A stretch of 64,000 nucleotides of DNA from AE-B3B sp964543295 (GTDB lineage Bacteria; Aerophobota; Aerophobia; Aerophobales; AE-B3A): positions 1 through 64,000 of the forward strand of contig CAZIXA010000008.1 in NCBI GenBank assembly GCA_964543295.1, read 5' to 3'. Positions 1-8,625 of this stretch are shown here, piece after piece (positions within the stretch are counted from its first letter, which is position 1; every line of letters starts with the position of its first letter). A model generated the notes under the pieces. The model was not told where the DNA came from, ran no database searches, and saw only the letters and a list, made by a program, of their open reading frames with translations. The translations under genes were made by a program, and so were the position numbers.

Positions 1-65
1 GGCAAAAAATATTACTACTTTAGTCAGGTCAGCCAGACTTTTTCAGAGGTCTCCATTCATAGCAC

Positions 66-93
66 TTGACAATATCGATTATTAGTTTATAAT
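66..93 (+). promoter_or_regulatory. sigma70-type promoter
   Basis: A perfect TTGACA (66-71) is followed after 16 bp by a perfect TATAAT (88-93). Transcription would start near 100 and read through the endonuclease III remnant into the membrane protease at 385. The match is seen directly; activity is inferred. Confidence 0.7.
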
Positions 94-130
94 TATTGTA
101 ATATAATAAAAAGTTAGGTCAAGAGGAAAA

Positions 131-241
131 GTGAGTTTCATTAAAAGGTCAAAGATTACGGATCAAAATCTTTGTCGTCCTATCTCACCTAAATGTAATC
201 TCTGTTCTTTGGAGAAATTTTGTGGCAAGGTAGGAGTGTAA
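131..241 (+). pseudogene. C-terminal iron-sulfur loop fragment of endonuclease III (Nth-like)
   Basis: A 36-codon frame from a GTG ends in four cysteines spaced C-x6-C-x2-C-x5-C, the [4Fe-4S] loop at the C-terminus of endonuclease III/MutY-type base-excision glycosylases. The catalytic helix-hairpin-helix domain (about 180 residues) is missing, and an in-frame stop lies just upstream at 107. It sits directly behind a consensus promoter, so it may still be transcribed, but it cannot be a working glycosylase. Most likely it is a deletion remnant; a tiny functional Fe-S peptide is much less likely. Confidence 0.6.
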
Positions 242-384
242 TAGAATAACGCCGGCCCCCTTTACCTCCAGTAAATATCCTCATGGTTCTATTATTCTAG
301 CCAATATCTTAGCCTCGCTCTCCAGCCGAGATAAGAAGTCGAGTAAGGAAGTTAACAATCAAAATCAATAAAAGGAGATGAGTC

Positions 385-1503
385 ATGCGAACTTCATGGA
401 GTGTAGGACGTTTATTCGGAATCGATATTAGAATTGACTCTAGTTGGATCATCATTTTTGCTATTGTTACCTGGATGTTAGCCGGCTTTTACTTCCCCAG
501 TCAATATGCAAATTGGCCTCTCTGGCAATATCTGTTAGTAGGAGCCATAACGAGCCTCCTCTTTTTTGCCTCGGTTTTGCTCCACGAGTTGGCTCACTCG
601 CTGGTAGCCTTGAAGCAGGGAGAGGAAGTTCGCAGCATCACCCTTTTTATCCTTGGTGGAGTAGCTGAAATTACGGATGAACCAAGAAAGCCTTCCCGGG
701 AATTCTATATGGCCTTTGTTGGTCCCCTATCCAGCCTGGTCATTGCTTTAGTCTTTTTGGCACTCTGGTACTGGCTTCGCAGTATCAGTCAGCCCCTAGG
801 TGCACTATGCCGCTATCTAGCTCTCATTAACTTTATCCTCGCTATTTTCAATCTCATTCCCGGTTTCCCTATGGATGGAGGTCGGATTCTACGAGCCGCC
901 ATCTGGAAGATCACAGGAAACCTAAGAAAAGCCACTCGAGTTGCCTCTATAACTGGACAGACTATCGCCTTCCTTATGATACTTTTCGGCATCTGGCAGA
1001 TTCTTACGGGTTTCTTTTTCAACGGTATGTGGATTGCTCTGATTGGCTGGTTTATCCACAGTGCTGCAACCAGAGGCTACCAACAGGTCCTCATGAAAGA
1101 TATGCTCAAGGACCTGAGAGCCAAGGATCTAATGAATCCAGACTTTGAGACTGTAAGTAGCGGCCTTAGTGTTCAGGAGCTTGTGGAAGACTATGTTCTC
1201 AAAAGAAGGGAAAAAGCCTTTTTAGTTTCTGATGCTGGAAAACTACAGGGTATTGTCTGTTTAGAGGATATCAAGACTGTTGCTCCGGATAGGCGGGGCT
1301 CGACCAAGGTCAAAGACATTATGACTCCCCGGGAAAAACTGGAGATTACCTCTCCCAAAGATAACGGTAATGAGGTTCTCTCAAAACTGAGCCGTCGGAA
1401 CATTCATCAACTTCCGGTAATAGAAGAGGGGAAGGTACAGGGAATTCTTTGCCGGGCTGACGTGCTTAGATTTCTACATCTTCGTTCGGAACTCGGAGTG
1501 TGA
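385..1503 (+). CDS. site-2 protease family (M50) membrane metalloprotease with CBS pair
   Basis: This 372-residue protein is an intramembrane zinc protease of the M50/SpoIVFB-Rv2869c type. The zinc motif HELAH is at residues 67-71 and the second metal-site motif N-x2-P-x2-P-x-DGG is at about 156-166. About five hydrophobic segments fill residues 20-235. Two CBS modules occupy roughly 245-370, as in SpoIVFB-like archaeal and bacterial members where they may sense adenine nucleotides. The ATG has a good AAAGGAG site 8 bases upstream. The substrate is unknown; family members cut membrane-anchored anti-sigma factors or transcription factors. No obvious partner is adjacent. Confidence 0.9.
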   Translation: MRTSWSVGRLFGIDIRIDSSWIIIFAIVTWMLAGFYFPSQYANWPLWQYLLVGAITSLLFFASVLLHELAHSLVALKQGEEVRSITLFILGGVAEITDEPRKPSREFYMAFVGPLSSLVIALVFLALWYWLRSISQPLGALCRYLALINFILAIFNLIPGFPMDGGRILRAAIWKITGNLRKATRVASITGQTIAFLMILFGIWQILTGFFFNGMWIALIGWFIHSAATRGYQQVLMKDMLKDLRAKDLMNPDFETVSSGLSVQELVEDYVLKRREKAFLVSDAGKLQGIVCLEDIKTVAPDRRGSTKVKDIMTPREKLEITSPKDNGNEVLSKLSRRNIHQLPVIEEGKVQGILCRADVLRFLHLRSELGV

Positions 1504-1508
1504 AGTTT

Positions 1509-1601
1509 GCCGGGATTCCTCTGGTAGCAATCTCCCGGCCCATCCACCAGAGAATGATTTGACTGCTAACTCATTTTTGATACACTTTTAGAATGCCGGG
1601 A
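1509..1601 (+). other. interleaved stems: possible pseudoknot or RNA switch in the intergenic region
   Basis: Behind the protease gene, GCCGGGA (1509-1515) can pair with TCCCGGC (1533-1539), while CTCTGGT (1519-1525) can pair with ACCAGAG (1546-1552). The order A-B-A'-B' is that of an H-type pseudoknot. A second GCCGGGA at 1595-1601 could compete for TCCCGGC. The element lies in the leader of the ferritin-like gene at 1698. The pairing is visible; any function is inferred, and it matches no riboswitch I recognise. Confidence 0.4.
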
Positions 1602-1697
1602 TTTGCAGAGATATATGATTGTTCGATATTTGAGGATGATTGTGTGGAGCAGAAAAAAAATATTTTTGAGAAACTATAAGTAGGCGAGGAGAGCAAA

Positions 1698-2213
1698 ATG
1701 AATGATTTTTCTAAGGCGATTAGAACGGCTATTAAGTTGGAAGAAGACGGTATAGATTTCTATCAAAAGGCATCCGAGAAAACTTCCCATCCTTTTGGTA
1801 AGAAGATGTTTTTATCCTTTGCCGAAGATGAGAAAAGGCACTTAACTGTCCTGAAGGAAATCCTTGCTAACCTTAAGTTCTCAGATTTTGACCGATTCTT
1901 CGAAGAAAAAAACCCCAGAGAGAAAATCAAAACCATCTTTCGGGAAGTTAAGAATGAGATTAGGGAAAGAGTTGCCGCAAATCCTGACGAACTGGAAGCA
2001 TTAGAAATTGGCATGGATATGGAATCGAAAAGCGTTGAGTTTTACCAGGCCGCTCTAGAAAAGACCCAGGATTCCCACCAAAAGGCTTTTTTCCAGAGGT
2101 TGATTGATGAAGAAAAGGAACATTACGAGCTTCTGCAAAACACCCGCTCTTACCTTAAAGATTCCGGAGAATGGTTTCTCTGGGAAGAAAAAGCTCTGCT
2201 TGATGGAGGATGA
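1698..2213 (+). CDS. ferritin-like / rubrerythrin-type diiron protein
   Basis: This 171-residue four-helix-bundle protein is of the rubrerythrin/ferritin-like superfamily. It has two E-x-n-E-x2-H units: glutamates near residues 14 and 17 with EDEKRH near 50-55, and ESKSVEFY with DEEKEHY near 140-146. These form the expected diiron site. It lacks a C-terminal rubredoxin domain, so it is an erythrin-like stand-alone form. Such proteins reduce peroxide or handle iron in anaerobes. A strong GGCGAGGAG-type ribosome site precedes the ATG. It is followed after 71 bp by a second, diverged ferritin-like gene, probably in one transcript. Confidence 0.8.
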   Translation: MNDFSKAIRTAIKLEEDGIDFYQKASEKTSHPFGKKMFLSFAEDEKRHLTVLKEILANLKFSDFDRFFEEKNPREKIKTIFREVKNEIRERVAANPDELEALEIGMDMESKSVEFYQAALEKTQDSHQKAFFQRLIDEEKEHYELLQNTRSYLKDSGEWFLWEEKALLDGG

Positions 2214-2284
2214 AAAGATAGTAAAGGAAAATCCAGCTAAAAATCAGAACTAAGAAAGATTCAGGAAGAGAAAGGAGCATATCA

Positions 2285-2773
2285 ATGAGTATCTTTTTCT
2301 CGGTGCGGGAAGCAGTAGAAATGGCTATAAGTACAGAAAGAAGTGGTCAGGTTTTTTACCAGACTGCTTCAAAACAAGCCAGGGAAAAGAGGCTCGAGGA
2401 GCTTTTCCGATATCTAGCAGGGGAGGAAGAAAAACACCTCAAGGCCTTCCAGGGTTTCTATGATACCCTCAAAAAAAGACCGGAAACGCTTCCTTACAAC
2501 TGGGAGGAGGCAAAACTCTATCTTAAGGCTCTGGTGGATTCCAGATTCTTCACCGGTCCTGATACGGCCGTCAACCTGGCCAAAGAGGCAAAAAGCGAAC
2601 CGGAGGCTATCAATTCAGCTATTAACTTCGAAAAGGATACGCTTCTCTTCTTTTACGAGATGCTGGAGGTGATTAAACCTCGGGACCATGACCTGGTTAA
2701 AAAGATAATCGAGGAGGAAAAGAAGCATATCCGCAGACTTTCCACCATGAAAGACAAACTAACCCAGCTTTGA
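2285..2773 (+). CDS. ferritin-like diiron protein, second copy
   Basis: This 162-residue protein shows the same layout as its upstream neighbour: ERSGQVFY and GEEEKH in the first half, EKDTLLFFYE and EEEKKH in the second. That gives two carboxylate-histidine sets for a diiron centre. It has no rubredoxin domain. Together with the preceding gene it suggests an oxidative-stress or iron-handling pair in an oxygen-sensitive organism. The start is the ATG after GAAAGGAG. Which small molecule it reduces cannot be told from sequence. Confidence 0.75.
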   Translation: MSIFFSVREAVEMAISTERSGQVFYQTASKQAREKRLEELFRYLAGEEEKHLKAFQGFYDTLKKRPETLPYNWEEAKLYLKALVDSRFFTGPDTAVNLAKEAKSEPEAINSAINFEKDTLLFFYEMLEVIKPRDHDLVKKIIEEEKKHIRRLSTMKDKLTQL

Positions 2774-2857
2774 TCCTCCTAAAGGAGTGAGGTAGAAAGA
2801 GAAAGGGCAACTCTACGGGGTAACCTTTCAAAATTATTCATCAAGGAGGTGAACCAG

Positions 2858-2968
2858 ATGGCTCTCTCTGTCAGGACAAAAAGCATTCTTGTATTAATGC
2901 TAATCCAAGCTGGCCTTCCTATAGCAGCAATGGTTCTCTTCCACCGATTTAGTAAAATATGTAAATAA
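2858..2968 (+). CDS. 36-residue putative small membrane protein
   Basis: A short frame starts at an ATG with a near-perfect AAGGAGGTG site 7 bases upstream, the strongest ribosome site in this part of the window. The peptide has a basic N-terminus, a hydrophobic stretch at about residues 10-28 (one membrane helix) and a basic C-terminus ending in a cysteine and lysine. I recognise no family. It ends 20 bases before the hydrolase gene and may be co-transcribed with the ferritin-like genes. The ribosome site argues that it is real; the small size keeps confidence moderate. Confidence 0.5.
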   Translation: MALSVRTKSILVLMLIQAGLPIAAMVLFHRFSKICK

Positions 2969-2988
2969 TTCAAGTTTTAATCAATAAT

Positions 2989-3750
2989 ATGCAAGAAAAA
3001 TTATTTTTTGAAAATAGCAGAGGAAGTAGACTTTGTGGAATATTAGCAAATCCAACGTCCAACAAAGACAGACCAGTTATGATTTTATGTCATGGGTTTA
3101 GTACTAGTAAAGATAGCTACACCTATGTTAGGTTAGAAGAAATTCTCCATGGAAAGGGAATTTCTACCTTTAGATTTGATTTTTTCGCTCATGGAGAAAG
3201 TGAGGGAGAGTTTGAAGATATAACAATTTCTGAAGCTGTGGACGACATTCTAAATGCAATTAAATTTATGAAAGAATTGGGATATTCAAAAATTGGCCTT
3301 GTGGGTTCAAGTTTTGGTGGAATAGCAAGTGTTATAGCGGCTTCAAAAACGGATGATTTATTCATTTTAGCGTTGAAATCTCCGGTTTCAGATGATTTGG
3401 GCAAATTAGTTGCTCAGGAAAGCGAACAAAAAATAGAAGTCTGGAAAGAAAGAGGTTTTATTTATTATACAAGTAGCAATGGGAGAAAACTTAAGTTGAA
3501 CTATTCCTTTTTTGAGGATGATAAAAAAGTTAATGGATATGAAGCTGCCAAGGAAATAAAAATTCCGACCTTAATTGTCCACGGAGATAATGATGAGGCT
3601 GTTCCCATTGAGCAAAGTAAAAAGATAATAGGTTTAATGGAGAACAGCAGGTTGGAAATTATCGAAGGTGCAGATCATAGATATTCTAAACCTGAAGATT
3701 TTGAAAAGATGTTGGGTTTGATTTCTGAATTTATTATCAAAAATTCTTAA
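2989..3750 (+). CDS. alpha/beta hydrolase
   Basis: This 253-residue cytoplasmic alpha/beta-hydrolase-fold enzyme has a short N-terminus, an HGF oxyanion segment at about 35-37, and the nucleophile elbow G-S-S-F-G (Ser108) at about 106-110. A DxxVP-type acid turn (HGDNDEAVP) lies near 195-205, and the catalytic His is in GADHRYSKP near 225. It resembles serine aminopeptidase/acylesterase-type 'S33/S9-like' hydrolases. The ribosome site is poor, and the base composition is more AT-rich than the genes before it, consistent with separate acquisition. The substrate is unknown. Confidence 0.8.
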   Translation: MQEKLFFENSRGSRLCGILANPTSNKDRPVMILCHGFSTSKDSYTYVRLEEILHGKGISTFRFDFFAHGESEGEFEDITISEAVDDILNAIKFMKELGYSKIGLVGSSFGGIASVIAASKTDDLFILALKSPVSDDLGKLVAQESEQKIEVWKERGFIYYTSSNGRKLKLNYSFFEDDKKVNGYEAAKEIKIPTLIVHGDNDEAVPIEQSKKIIGLMENSRLEIIEGADHRYSKPEDFEKMLGLISEFIIKNS

Positions 3751-3763
3751 AAAAGGAGAGTCA

Positions 3764-4027
3764 ATGAATATCGGATTTATTTCCACCAGGCTTGCCGGAA
3801 CCGATGGAGTTTCTCTGGAGGCAGCAAAGTGGGCTAGCATCTTTGAAAGTGAGGGCCATCTCTGCTTTTATATGGCTGGTGAACTTGATAAAGATAAACC
3901 CAATCAAAGATCGCTCCTGGTAGAAGAGATGGTTCAGCATAACTATGAGCTGGGGAAAAGATACTATTCTTATTCTGTTCTGCGGCAAAAACTTAAGGCT
4001 CTTTTATCCAATTGTTTCGGTGTATAG
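3764..4027 (+). pseudogene. N-terminal fragment of a glycosyltransferase-like protein
   Basis: These 87 residues follow a strong AAAAAAGGAG site. They begin with a beta strand and a glycine-rich turn (FISTRLAGTDGVS) typical of the first Rossmann strand and donor loop of GT4/GTB-fold glycosyltransferases. The frame stops after about one fifth of the usual 380-430 residues, and no continuation is seen in other frames before the copA gene. It is most likely a truncated gene left by a deletion; expression as a short peptide is possible because its ribosome site is intact. Confidence 0.5.
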
Positions 4028-4098
4028 AAAAGAATCAATTCACTGCTTTTTCTATTGATCAGTGCATTTAAAAACTTCTGGAAAAGAGAGAAGAAAAT

Positions 4099-6549
4099 TT
4101 AAGGATGGATATTTACCTTTCTTAATCTGTTGGCATTAGTGACCACGGATACTGAGCTAAAAGCCATGGCAGCCTCAGCTATTACCGGGTGAAGCAGCCC
4201 CAGCATAGCTATAGGAATAGCCGCCGTATTGTAGCCAAAGGCCCAGTAAAGATTCTGCTTAATCTTTCTAAAGGTAGCCCGAGAAAGTTTTATGGCGCTG
4301 ACTACCCCGGACAGACTCCCACTAACCAGAGTTACATCTGAGGCCTCGATGGCAATATCGGTGCCGGTACCAATAGCTATACCCACATTAGCCTGAGTTA
4401 AGGCCGGAGCATCATTGATCCCATCTCCTACCATAGCCACCGTCCCTACCTCAGCCTGGAGTCTCTTTATCTCATCTACCTTGCCCTCGGGTAGAACCTC
4501 AGCAAAAATTCGGGAAATACCTACTTTCTTAGCTATAGCCTCAGCCGTACGTCGGTTGTCGCCGGTGATCATAGCTGTCTCTATACCCATCTTCTCCAGC
4601 TCTCCTATAGCCTCGACCGAGTCCTCCTTCAAGGTGTCAGCTACCGCTATTACTCCAGCTATTCTGCCATCGGTGGCTACCAACATGGCTGTTTTAGTTT
4701 CTTCTTCCAATCGCTTTAATTCGGCCTCCATAGGGGGAGCGCCTCTGGTCCGCACCACCAACTTCCTGCTGCCTACTAAAACCTCTTTCCCGCTAAGCTT
4801 AGCCCTTACTCCCCTGCCGGCTACTGCCTCAAATCCTTTAGGCTCAATCAAATTTATTCCCTTTTCTTCTGCTTCTTTTACGATGGCCTGGGCTAGCGGA
4901 TGCTCAGACTGCATCTCTACGCTGGCTGCCAGACGGAGAACCTCCTCAGCCTTAAATCCCTTGGCAGGTATGACATCGGTTACCCCCGGCCTTCCCCTAG
5001 TAATGGTTCCGGTCTTATCGAAGATGACCGTATGAACATTTTTAAGGGTCTGAATAGCTGCCCCTTCGCGGATAAGGATACCGTTCTCAGCTCCCATCCC
5101 GCTTCCCACCATAAGAGCAGTAGGGGTGGCCAGTCCCAGGGCACAGGGACAGGCAATAACTAATACCGCTACCGTGGCAAAGATAGCCAGGGTAAACACT
5201 CCCAGAGTGGGATTAACCCAGGGAAGAAAAGATCCGGCCCAGAGGCTCACCACTTTTAAAGTGTCGGGAAAGATAAGCCAGAAAACAAAGGTGAGAGCTG
5301 CCACTATCAATATGGTAGGGACAAACCAGCTTGTTACTCTGTCAGTAAACTCCTGAATAGGGACCTTGGATCCCTGGCACTCCTCAACCATCTTAACTAC
5401 CTGAGATAAGAAGGTATCCTTTCCTATTTTGGTTGCCTTCACCTTTAAGAAGCCCTGCTGGTTTACTGTAGCTCCAATAGCCTCATCCCCCTTCTTTTTT
5501 CCTACCGGCATAGATTCACCGGTGGCCATAGATTCATCAACAGCGCTCTCACCTCCTATTATCTCTCCATCGGTGGGGATCTTCTCTCCGGGACGCACTA
5601 TCATTACATCGTCCACCTTGACCTCATCAATAGGAATCTCTTTTTCCTTGCCGTCGAGGAGAATGCGAGCAGTCTTGGCCCCTAATTCCAGGAGCTTCTT
5701 AATAGCTTGCGATGCTCTTCCCTTAGCCATGGTTTCTATATATCTTCCCATCAAGTGGAAGGCAAAGATCATGGCCGCTACCCCGGCATAGTTGGCTATA
5801 GGAAAAGAAAGGGTAGCAAAACCGGTGGCATAGGATGCCGTGGTGCCCATGGCGATAAGAACATCCATGTTCGCGCTTTTGTGGGAGATAGACATCGCCG
5901 CAGAACGCAGGGTTGCCCAACCTACCCAGAACATAACCGGCGTGGCTAAAATGATCATTCCCAGATCAAAAATTAACCTGGAGGGCCAGGCTTTACTCAT
6001 AATCATCTCCGGGATCATCCAGGCAATGATGGGAACGGTAAAACCCCAAGTCCAGAGCATTCGTCTTCTGGCCTCAACTATCTTTCTCTCCTCCTCGTCT
6101 ACCTCTTCCTCTTTTATCTCTTCCCGATCCATTACTTGATAACCGGTTTGCTCTATCACTTGTTTAATCTTTTCTGGAGTAACCCGGCTGGGATCATAAG
6201 AGAGAGCCGCTTTCTCCGAGGCAAAATTAACATGAGCTTCCCGTACTCCCTCGATTTTTCTTAAGGCTTTCTCGATAGTCTGAGCGCACGAAGCACAGCT
6301 CATTCCTCCAATCCTTAGTGTGAGCTTCTCGGTTTTCTCAACCACATCGTAACCCACCTCTCTTATTGCCGCAATCAAATCCTTGTTACTGATTATTCGG
6401 GGATCAAAGTCGACATAGGCTTTCTCCAGGGTAAAGTTGACATTGGCGGCGTGAACACCTTTCTTTTTCTTTAGGTTTTTCTCAATAGTCTGGGCACAAG
6501 AACTGCAGCTCATACCCTTGATTGGTAAATTAGCTTTCTTACTGGTCAT
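4099..6549 (-). CDS. copA: copper-translocating P1B-type ATPase
   Basis: An 816-residue P1B-1 ATPase that pumps Cu(I) out of the cytoplasm. It has two N-terminal heavy-metal domains with GMSCxxC motifs (Cys15/18 and Cys85/88), eight membrane helices, the TGES actuator motif, the CPC transport motif (ACPCALGLATP), the phosphorylation motif DKTGT, the nucleotide-binding SEHPL motif and GDGINDAP hinge. The last helices carry the YN and MAFSS residues that complete the Cu(I) site. Length is normal for a two-HMA CopA. It lies 24 bp downstream of a CsoR-type regulator on the same strand, with its own AGGAGG site, so the pair forms a copper-inducible operon. Confidence 0.97.
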   Translation of the reverse strand: MTSKKANLPIKGMSCSSCAQTIEKNLKKKKGVHAANVNFTLEKAYVDFDPRIISNKDLIAAIREVGYDVVEKTEKLTLRIGGMSCASCAQTIEKALRKIEGVREAHVNFASEKAALSYDPSRVTPEKIKQVIEQTGYQVMDREEIKEEEVDEEERKIVEARRRMLWTWGFTVPIIAWMIPEMIMSKAWPSRLIFDLGMIILATPVMFWVGWATLRSAAMSISHKSANMDVLIAMGTTASYATGFATLSFPIANYAGVAAMIFAFHLMGRYIETMAKGRASQAIKKLLELGAKTARILLDGKEKEIPIDEVKVDDVMIVRPGEKIPTDGEIIGGESAVDESMATGESMPVGKKKGDEAIGATVNQQGFLKVKATKIGKDTFLSQVVKMVEECQGSKVPIQEFTDRVTSWFVPTILIVAALTFVFWLIFPDTLKVVSLWAGSFLPWVNPTLGVFTLAIFATVAVLVIACPCALGLATPTALMVGSGMGAENGILIREGAAIQTLKNVHTVIFDKTGTITRGRPGVTDVIPAKGFKAEEVLRLAASVEMQSEHPLAQAIVKEAEEKGINLIEPKGFEAVAGRGVRAKLSGKEVLVGSRKLVVRTRGAPPMEAELKRLEEETKTAMLVATDGRIAGVIAVADTLKEDSVEAIGELEKMGIETAMITGDNRRTAEAIAKKVGISRIFAEVLPEGKVDEIKRLQAEVGTVAMVGDGINDAPALTQANVGIAIGTGTDIAIEASDVTLVSGSLSGVVSAIKLSRATFRKIKQNLYWAFGYNTAAIPIAMLGLLHPVIAEAAMAFSSVSVVTNANRLRKVNIHP

Positions 6550-6573
6550 TCTAAAACCTCCTGATCAAATTCG

Positions 6574-6843
6574 TCATCTAATGAATTTGTAGATCGTCTC
6601 CATTAGTTCTCCAATGATGGGACCGTCTCCGTTGGATTTGATGGCATCAGTTACACAGCTTTCAATATGGCGCTTCATAACGCGGAGACCTACCTGATCC
6701 AGAGCCCTCTGAGCTGCGGTAACCTGATTGATTATGTCAATGCAGTACCTTTCTTTTTCCACCATCCTCTGGATTCCTCTAATCTGTCCCTCAATTTTTC
6801 TCAATCGAGATAGAACATTCTTTTTTGTTTCCTCGTTAATCAT
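6574..6843 (-). CDS. csoR: CsoR-type copper-sensing repressor
   Basis: This 89-residue all-helical member of the CsoR/RcnR (DUF156) family has the Cu(I)-binding triad Cys34, His59 and Cys63 in place (YCIDI and RHIESC), which points to copper and not nickel or sulfur sensing. It is the first gene of the operon with copA. A 23-bp palindrome and sigma70 promoter lie immediately upstream, the expected arrangement for apo-repressor binding that is released by Cu(I). A GGGGGTG ribosome site precedes the ATG. Confidence 0.93.
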   Translation of the reverse strand: MINEETKKNVLSRLRKIEGQIRGIQRMVEKERYCIDIINQVTAAQRALDQVGLRVMKRHIESCVTDAIKSNGDGPIIGELMETIYKFIR

Positions 6844-6884
6844 AGGGTTACACCCCCTTCATCTTAATCTCCTTAATTTGGTTT

Positions 6885-6939
6885 ATACTGTTACCCTGTA
6901 ATGGTATATGTATTATAATCATATTTTATGAAGTGTCAA
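6885..6939 (-). promoter_or_regulatory. csoR-copA promoter with palindromic operator
   Basis: On the minus strand TTGACA (6934-6939) and TATAAT (6912-6917) are separated by 16 bp. Just downstream, overlapping the expected start of transcription, is a 23-bp interrupted palindrome (6885-6907) with arms ATAC-N2-TTAC and GTAA-N2-GTAT around a CCT centre. Its position and symmetry fit a CsoR operator; binding is inferred. Confidence 0.75.
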
Positions 6940-7174
6940 GGGAGGTCTTACTCAGAATGCAAATGAAAGATACTTGTTACATCATGAGGATGGGAGAATG
7001 CGATTATTTGACATAACACTAAATCATTGCTATGCTCTGCCTCTCTTGTAGAAAGAAAGACCAAAGATAAGGATAGAGATGATCCAGGACTGGTTAAGAG
7101 AGGGAAAAATCTTTTGATTAGTTGACCTTGGGGTCGATTCTTATTCCTGTAGCGACTCTTAGCTATATTGTTAG

Positions 7175-7206
7175 TGGCTCGGGGGGACAGACGATGTTGA
7201 TAACAA
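7175..7206. repeat. 32-bp dispersed repeat, copy 1 (tRNA-tail-like)
   Basis: This starts TGGCTC and ends with GACGATGTTGATAACAA, shared with the copy at 8676; the middle differs (GGGGGGACA here). The reverse complement of its first part resembles the acceptor end of a tRNA ending in CCA. It lies in the roughly 370-bp intergenic space before the MFS gene, which otherwise shows no gene I can support. Confidence 0.45.
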
Positions 7207-7371
7207 TTTTAAATATTCGCTTAAGACTTTCCAAAAATCAGGAATCAAAACACCTGCCCTTATTTGGCCAGAGCGTCCGACTTTTTTGTTCCTTAGCTGG
7301 AGGGGTAATAATTTACAGAAGCGGCCATTTTTATATAATCTGTAAAAAACTATTTTTGGAGCACTGCGGAA

Positions 7372-8553
7372 ATGGGGCAGTTCATAAAGATACACACCTT
7401 GGTGGTTTTATCATTCACTCATTTTGTCAATGATTTTTACTCTCTTTTGTTACCCATTTTTATTCCTGTTCTGGTTCTCCAGCTTGGCATAGACTACTTT
7501 GAGGCTGGTATTTTGGTCGCCTCCGTGGCTATAATTGGTGCCATACTGCAGTCTCCAGTTGGATACTGGGCGGATCGCTGCCGGAAAAGGGTTACTTTTA
7601 TAGCTACGGGTTTTATCTTTTATGCTCTAGGAGCGATTATCCTTGGTTTAAGTAACGGATTCAGCCTTCTTCTCCTTTCCTCTTTTTTTATAGGACTTGC
7701 CACAACGACTTATCACCCTCAGAGCACCAATCTCATCACCAAAGAGTTTGCCAGGAGAGGTCAGGCTCTGGGTATTCATGGAGTGGGGGGTCAGCTTGGC
7801 AGATTCATCTCTCCTATTCTTATTGCCTGGCTTATCTCCAGATTGAAGTGGAGATTGGCAGCAATAGTTCTTATCCTACCCGCATTTGCAGCTCTTATTT
7901 TGTGTTGGTCAACTCTGAGAGAACCCACGCAAAGAGGAGAAAAAGGTCTTGCTGGAACAATAACCCTACCCATCTTTCTTTTAGTCTTAATTCTTGGCTT
8001 GAGGGGGGCGGTATTCCAGGGAATTATCTCTTTCTTACCTTCTTTTCTTATGGAGAAAGGTTCGCCTATTAGCATAGCAGGACTGCTTACAGGGATAATG
8101 CTGGGAATAGGTTTGATTGCTCAGCCTCTGGGTGGCATCATGGGGGATAGAGTTTCCAAAGGAAAGATAATCTTTTTAAGTCTTGTGGGGCTAACTATAT
8201 TTTTTTTCTTTTTCCACTTTACAGTGGCATCAGTCGCAGGAGAATCCGCATTGAATTATGAAATACTCATTGCTCTTCTTGTTGGAATAGGTTTTTGTAT
8301 TTTTGTCACCTTTCCTGTGGGGCTTGCCCTCTCTGCTGAACTAACCCGCGGTGAAAGAGTGGGAACTTCAGTAGGACTTGTTTTTGGTGGGGGAATGGTA
8401 TTATCAGCTCTTACCTTACCCGGGGTCGGTTACCTTATCGACAATTATGGATTTCAGACTGGATTTACCCTTCTGGGGATTTTAGCGGCAGTAGCGACGC
8501 TGATTAGCGGGCTCTATATTAGGTTGGACTTGAAATGGCGTCAACAAGGGTAA
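7372..8553 (+). CDS. major facilitator superfamily exporter (fosmidomycin-resistance-like)
   Basis: A 393-residue MFS protein with about twelve hydrophobic helices in two halves. The loop GYWADRCRKR after helix 2 is the MFS A-motif (G-x3-D-R-x-G-R-R/K), and a related GIMGDRVSKGK is in the second half. The N-terminus (SFTHFVNDFYSLLLPIF) is like the Fsr/fosmidomycin-resistance branch of drug exporters. The ATG has only a weak upstream GCGGAAA site. A perfect hairpin follows at 8626. The substrate cannot be set from sequence. Confidence 0.85.
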   Translation: MGQFIKIHTLVVLSFTHFVNDFYSLLLPIFIPVLVLQLGIDYFEAGILVASVAIIGAILQSPVGYWADRCRKRVTFIATGFIFYALGAIILGLSNGFSLLLLSSFFIGLATTTYHPQSTNLITKEFARRGQALGIHGVGGQLGRFISPILIAWLISRLKWRLAAIVLILPAFAALILCWSTLREPTQRGEKGLAGTITLPIFLLVLILGLRGAVFQGIISFLPSFLMEKGSPISIAGLLTGIMLGIGLIAQPLGGIMGDRVSKGKIIFLSLVGLTIFFFFFHFTVASVAGESALNYEILIALLVGIGFCIFVTFPVGLALSAELTRGERVGTSVGLVFGGGMVLSALTLPGVGYLIDNYGFQTGFTLLGILAAVATLISGLYIRLDLKWRQQG

Positions 8554-8625
8554 AAAAGATTTTGAAGCACAGGAAAATCTCAATCCAGACCTTTCGGTTG
8601 GGCTGGCTGGGCATAAAATAAAAAA

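Noticed and set aside
4415..5356. Long plus-strand frames (206, 87 and 76 residues) opposite copA
   Set aside because: They are antisense to a full-length, motif-complete CopA and have no ribosome site or family match.
5707..5949. 80-residue frame with HRRRTQGCPTYPEH
   Set aside because: It is the antisense of a CopA transmembrane region.
7122..7433. 103-residue frame before the MFS gene
   Set aside because: No family match, no ribosome site, and it overlaps the MFS start in another frame; it only happens to cross repeat copy 1.
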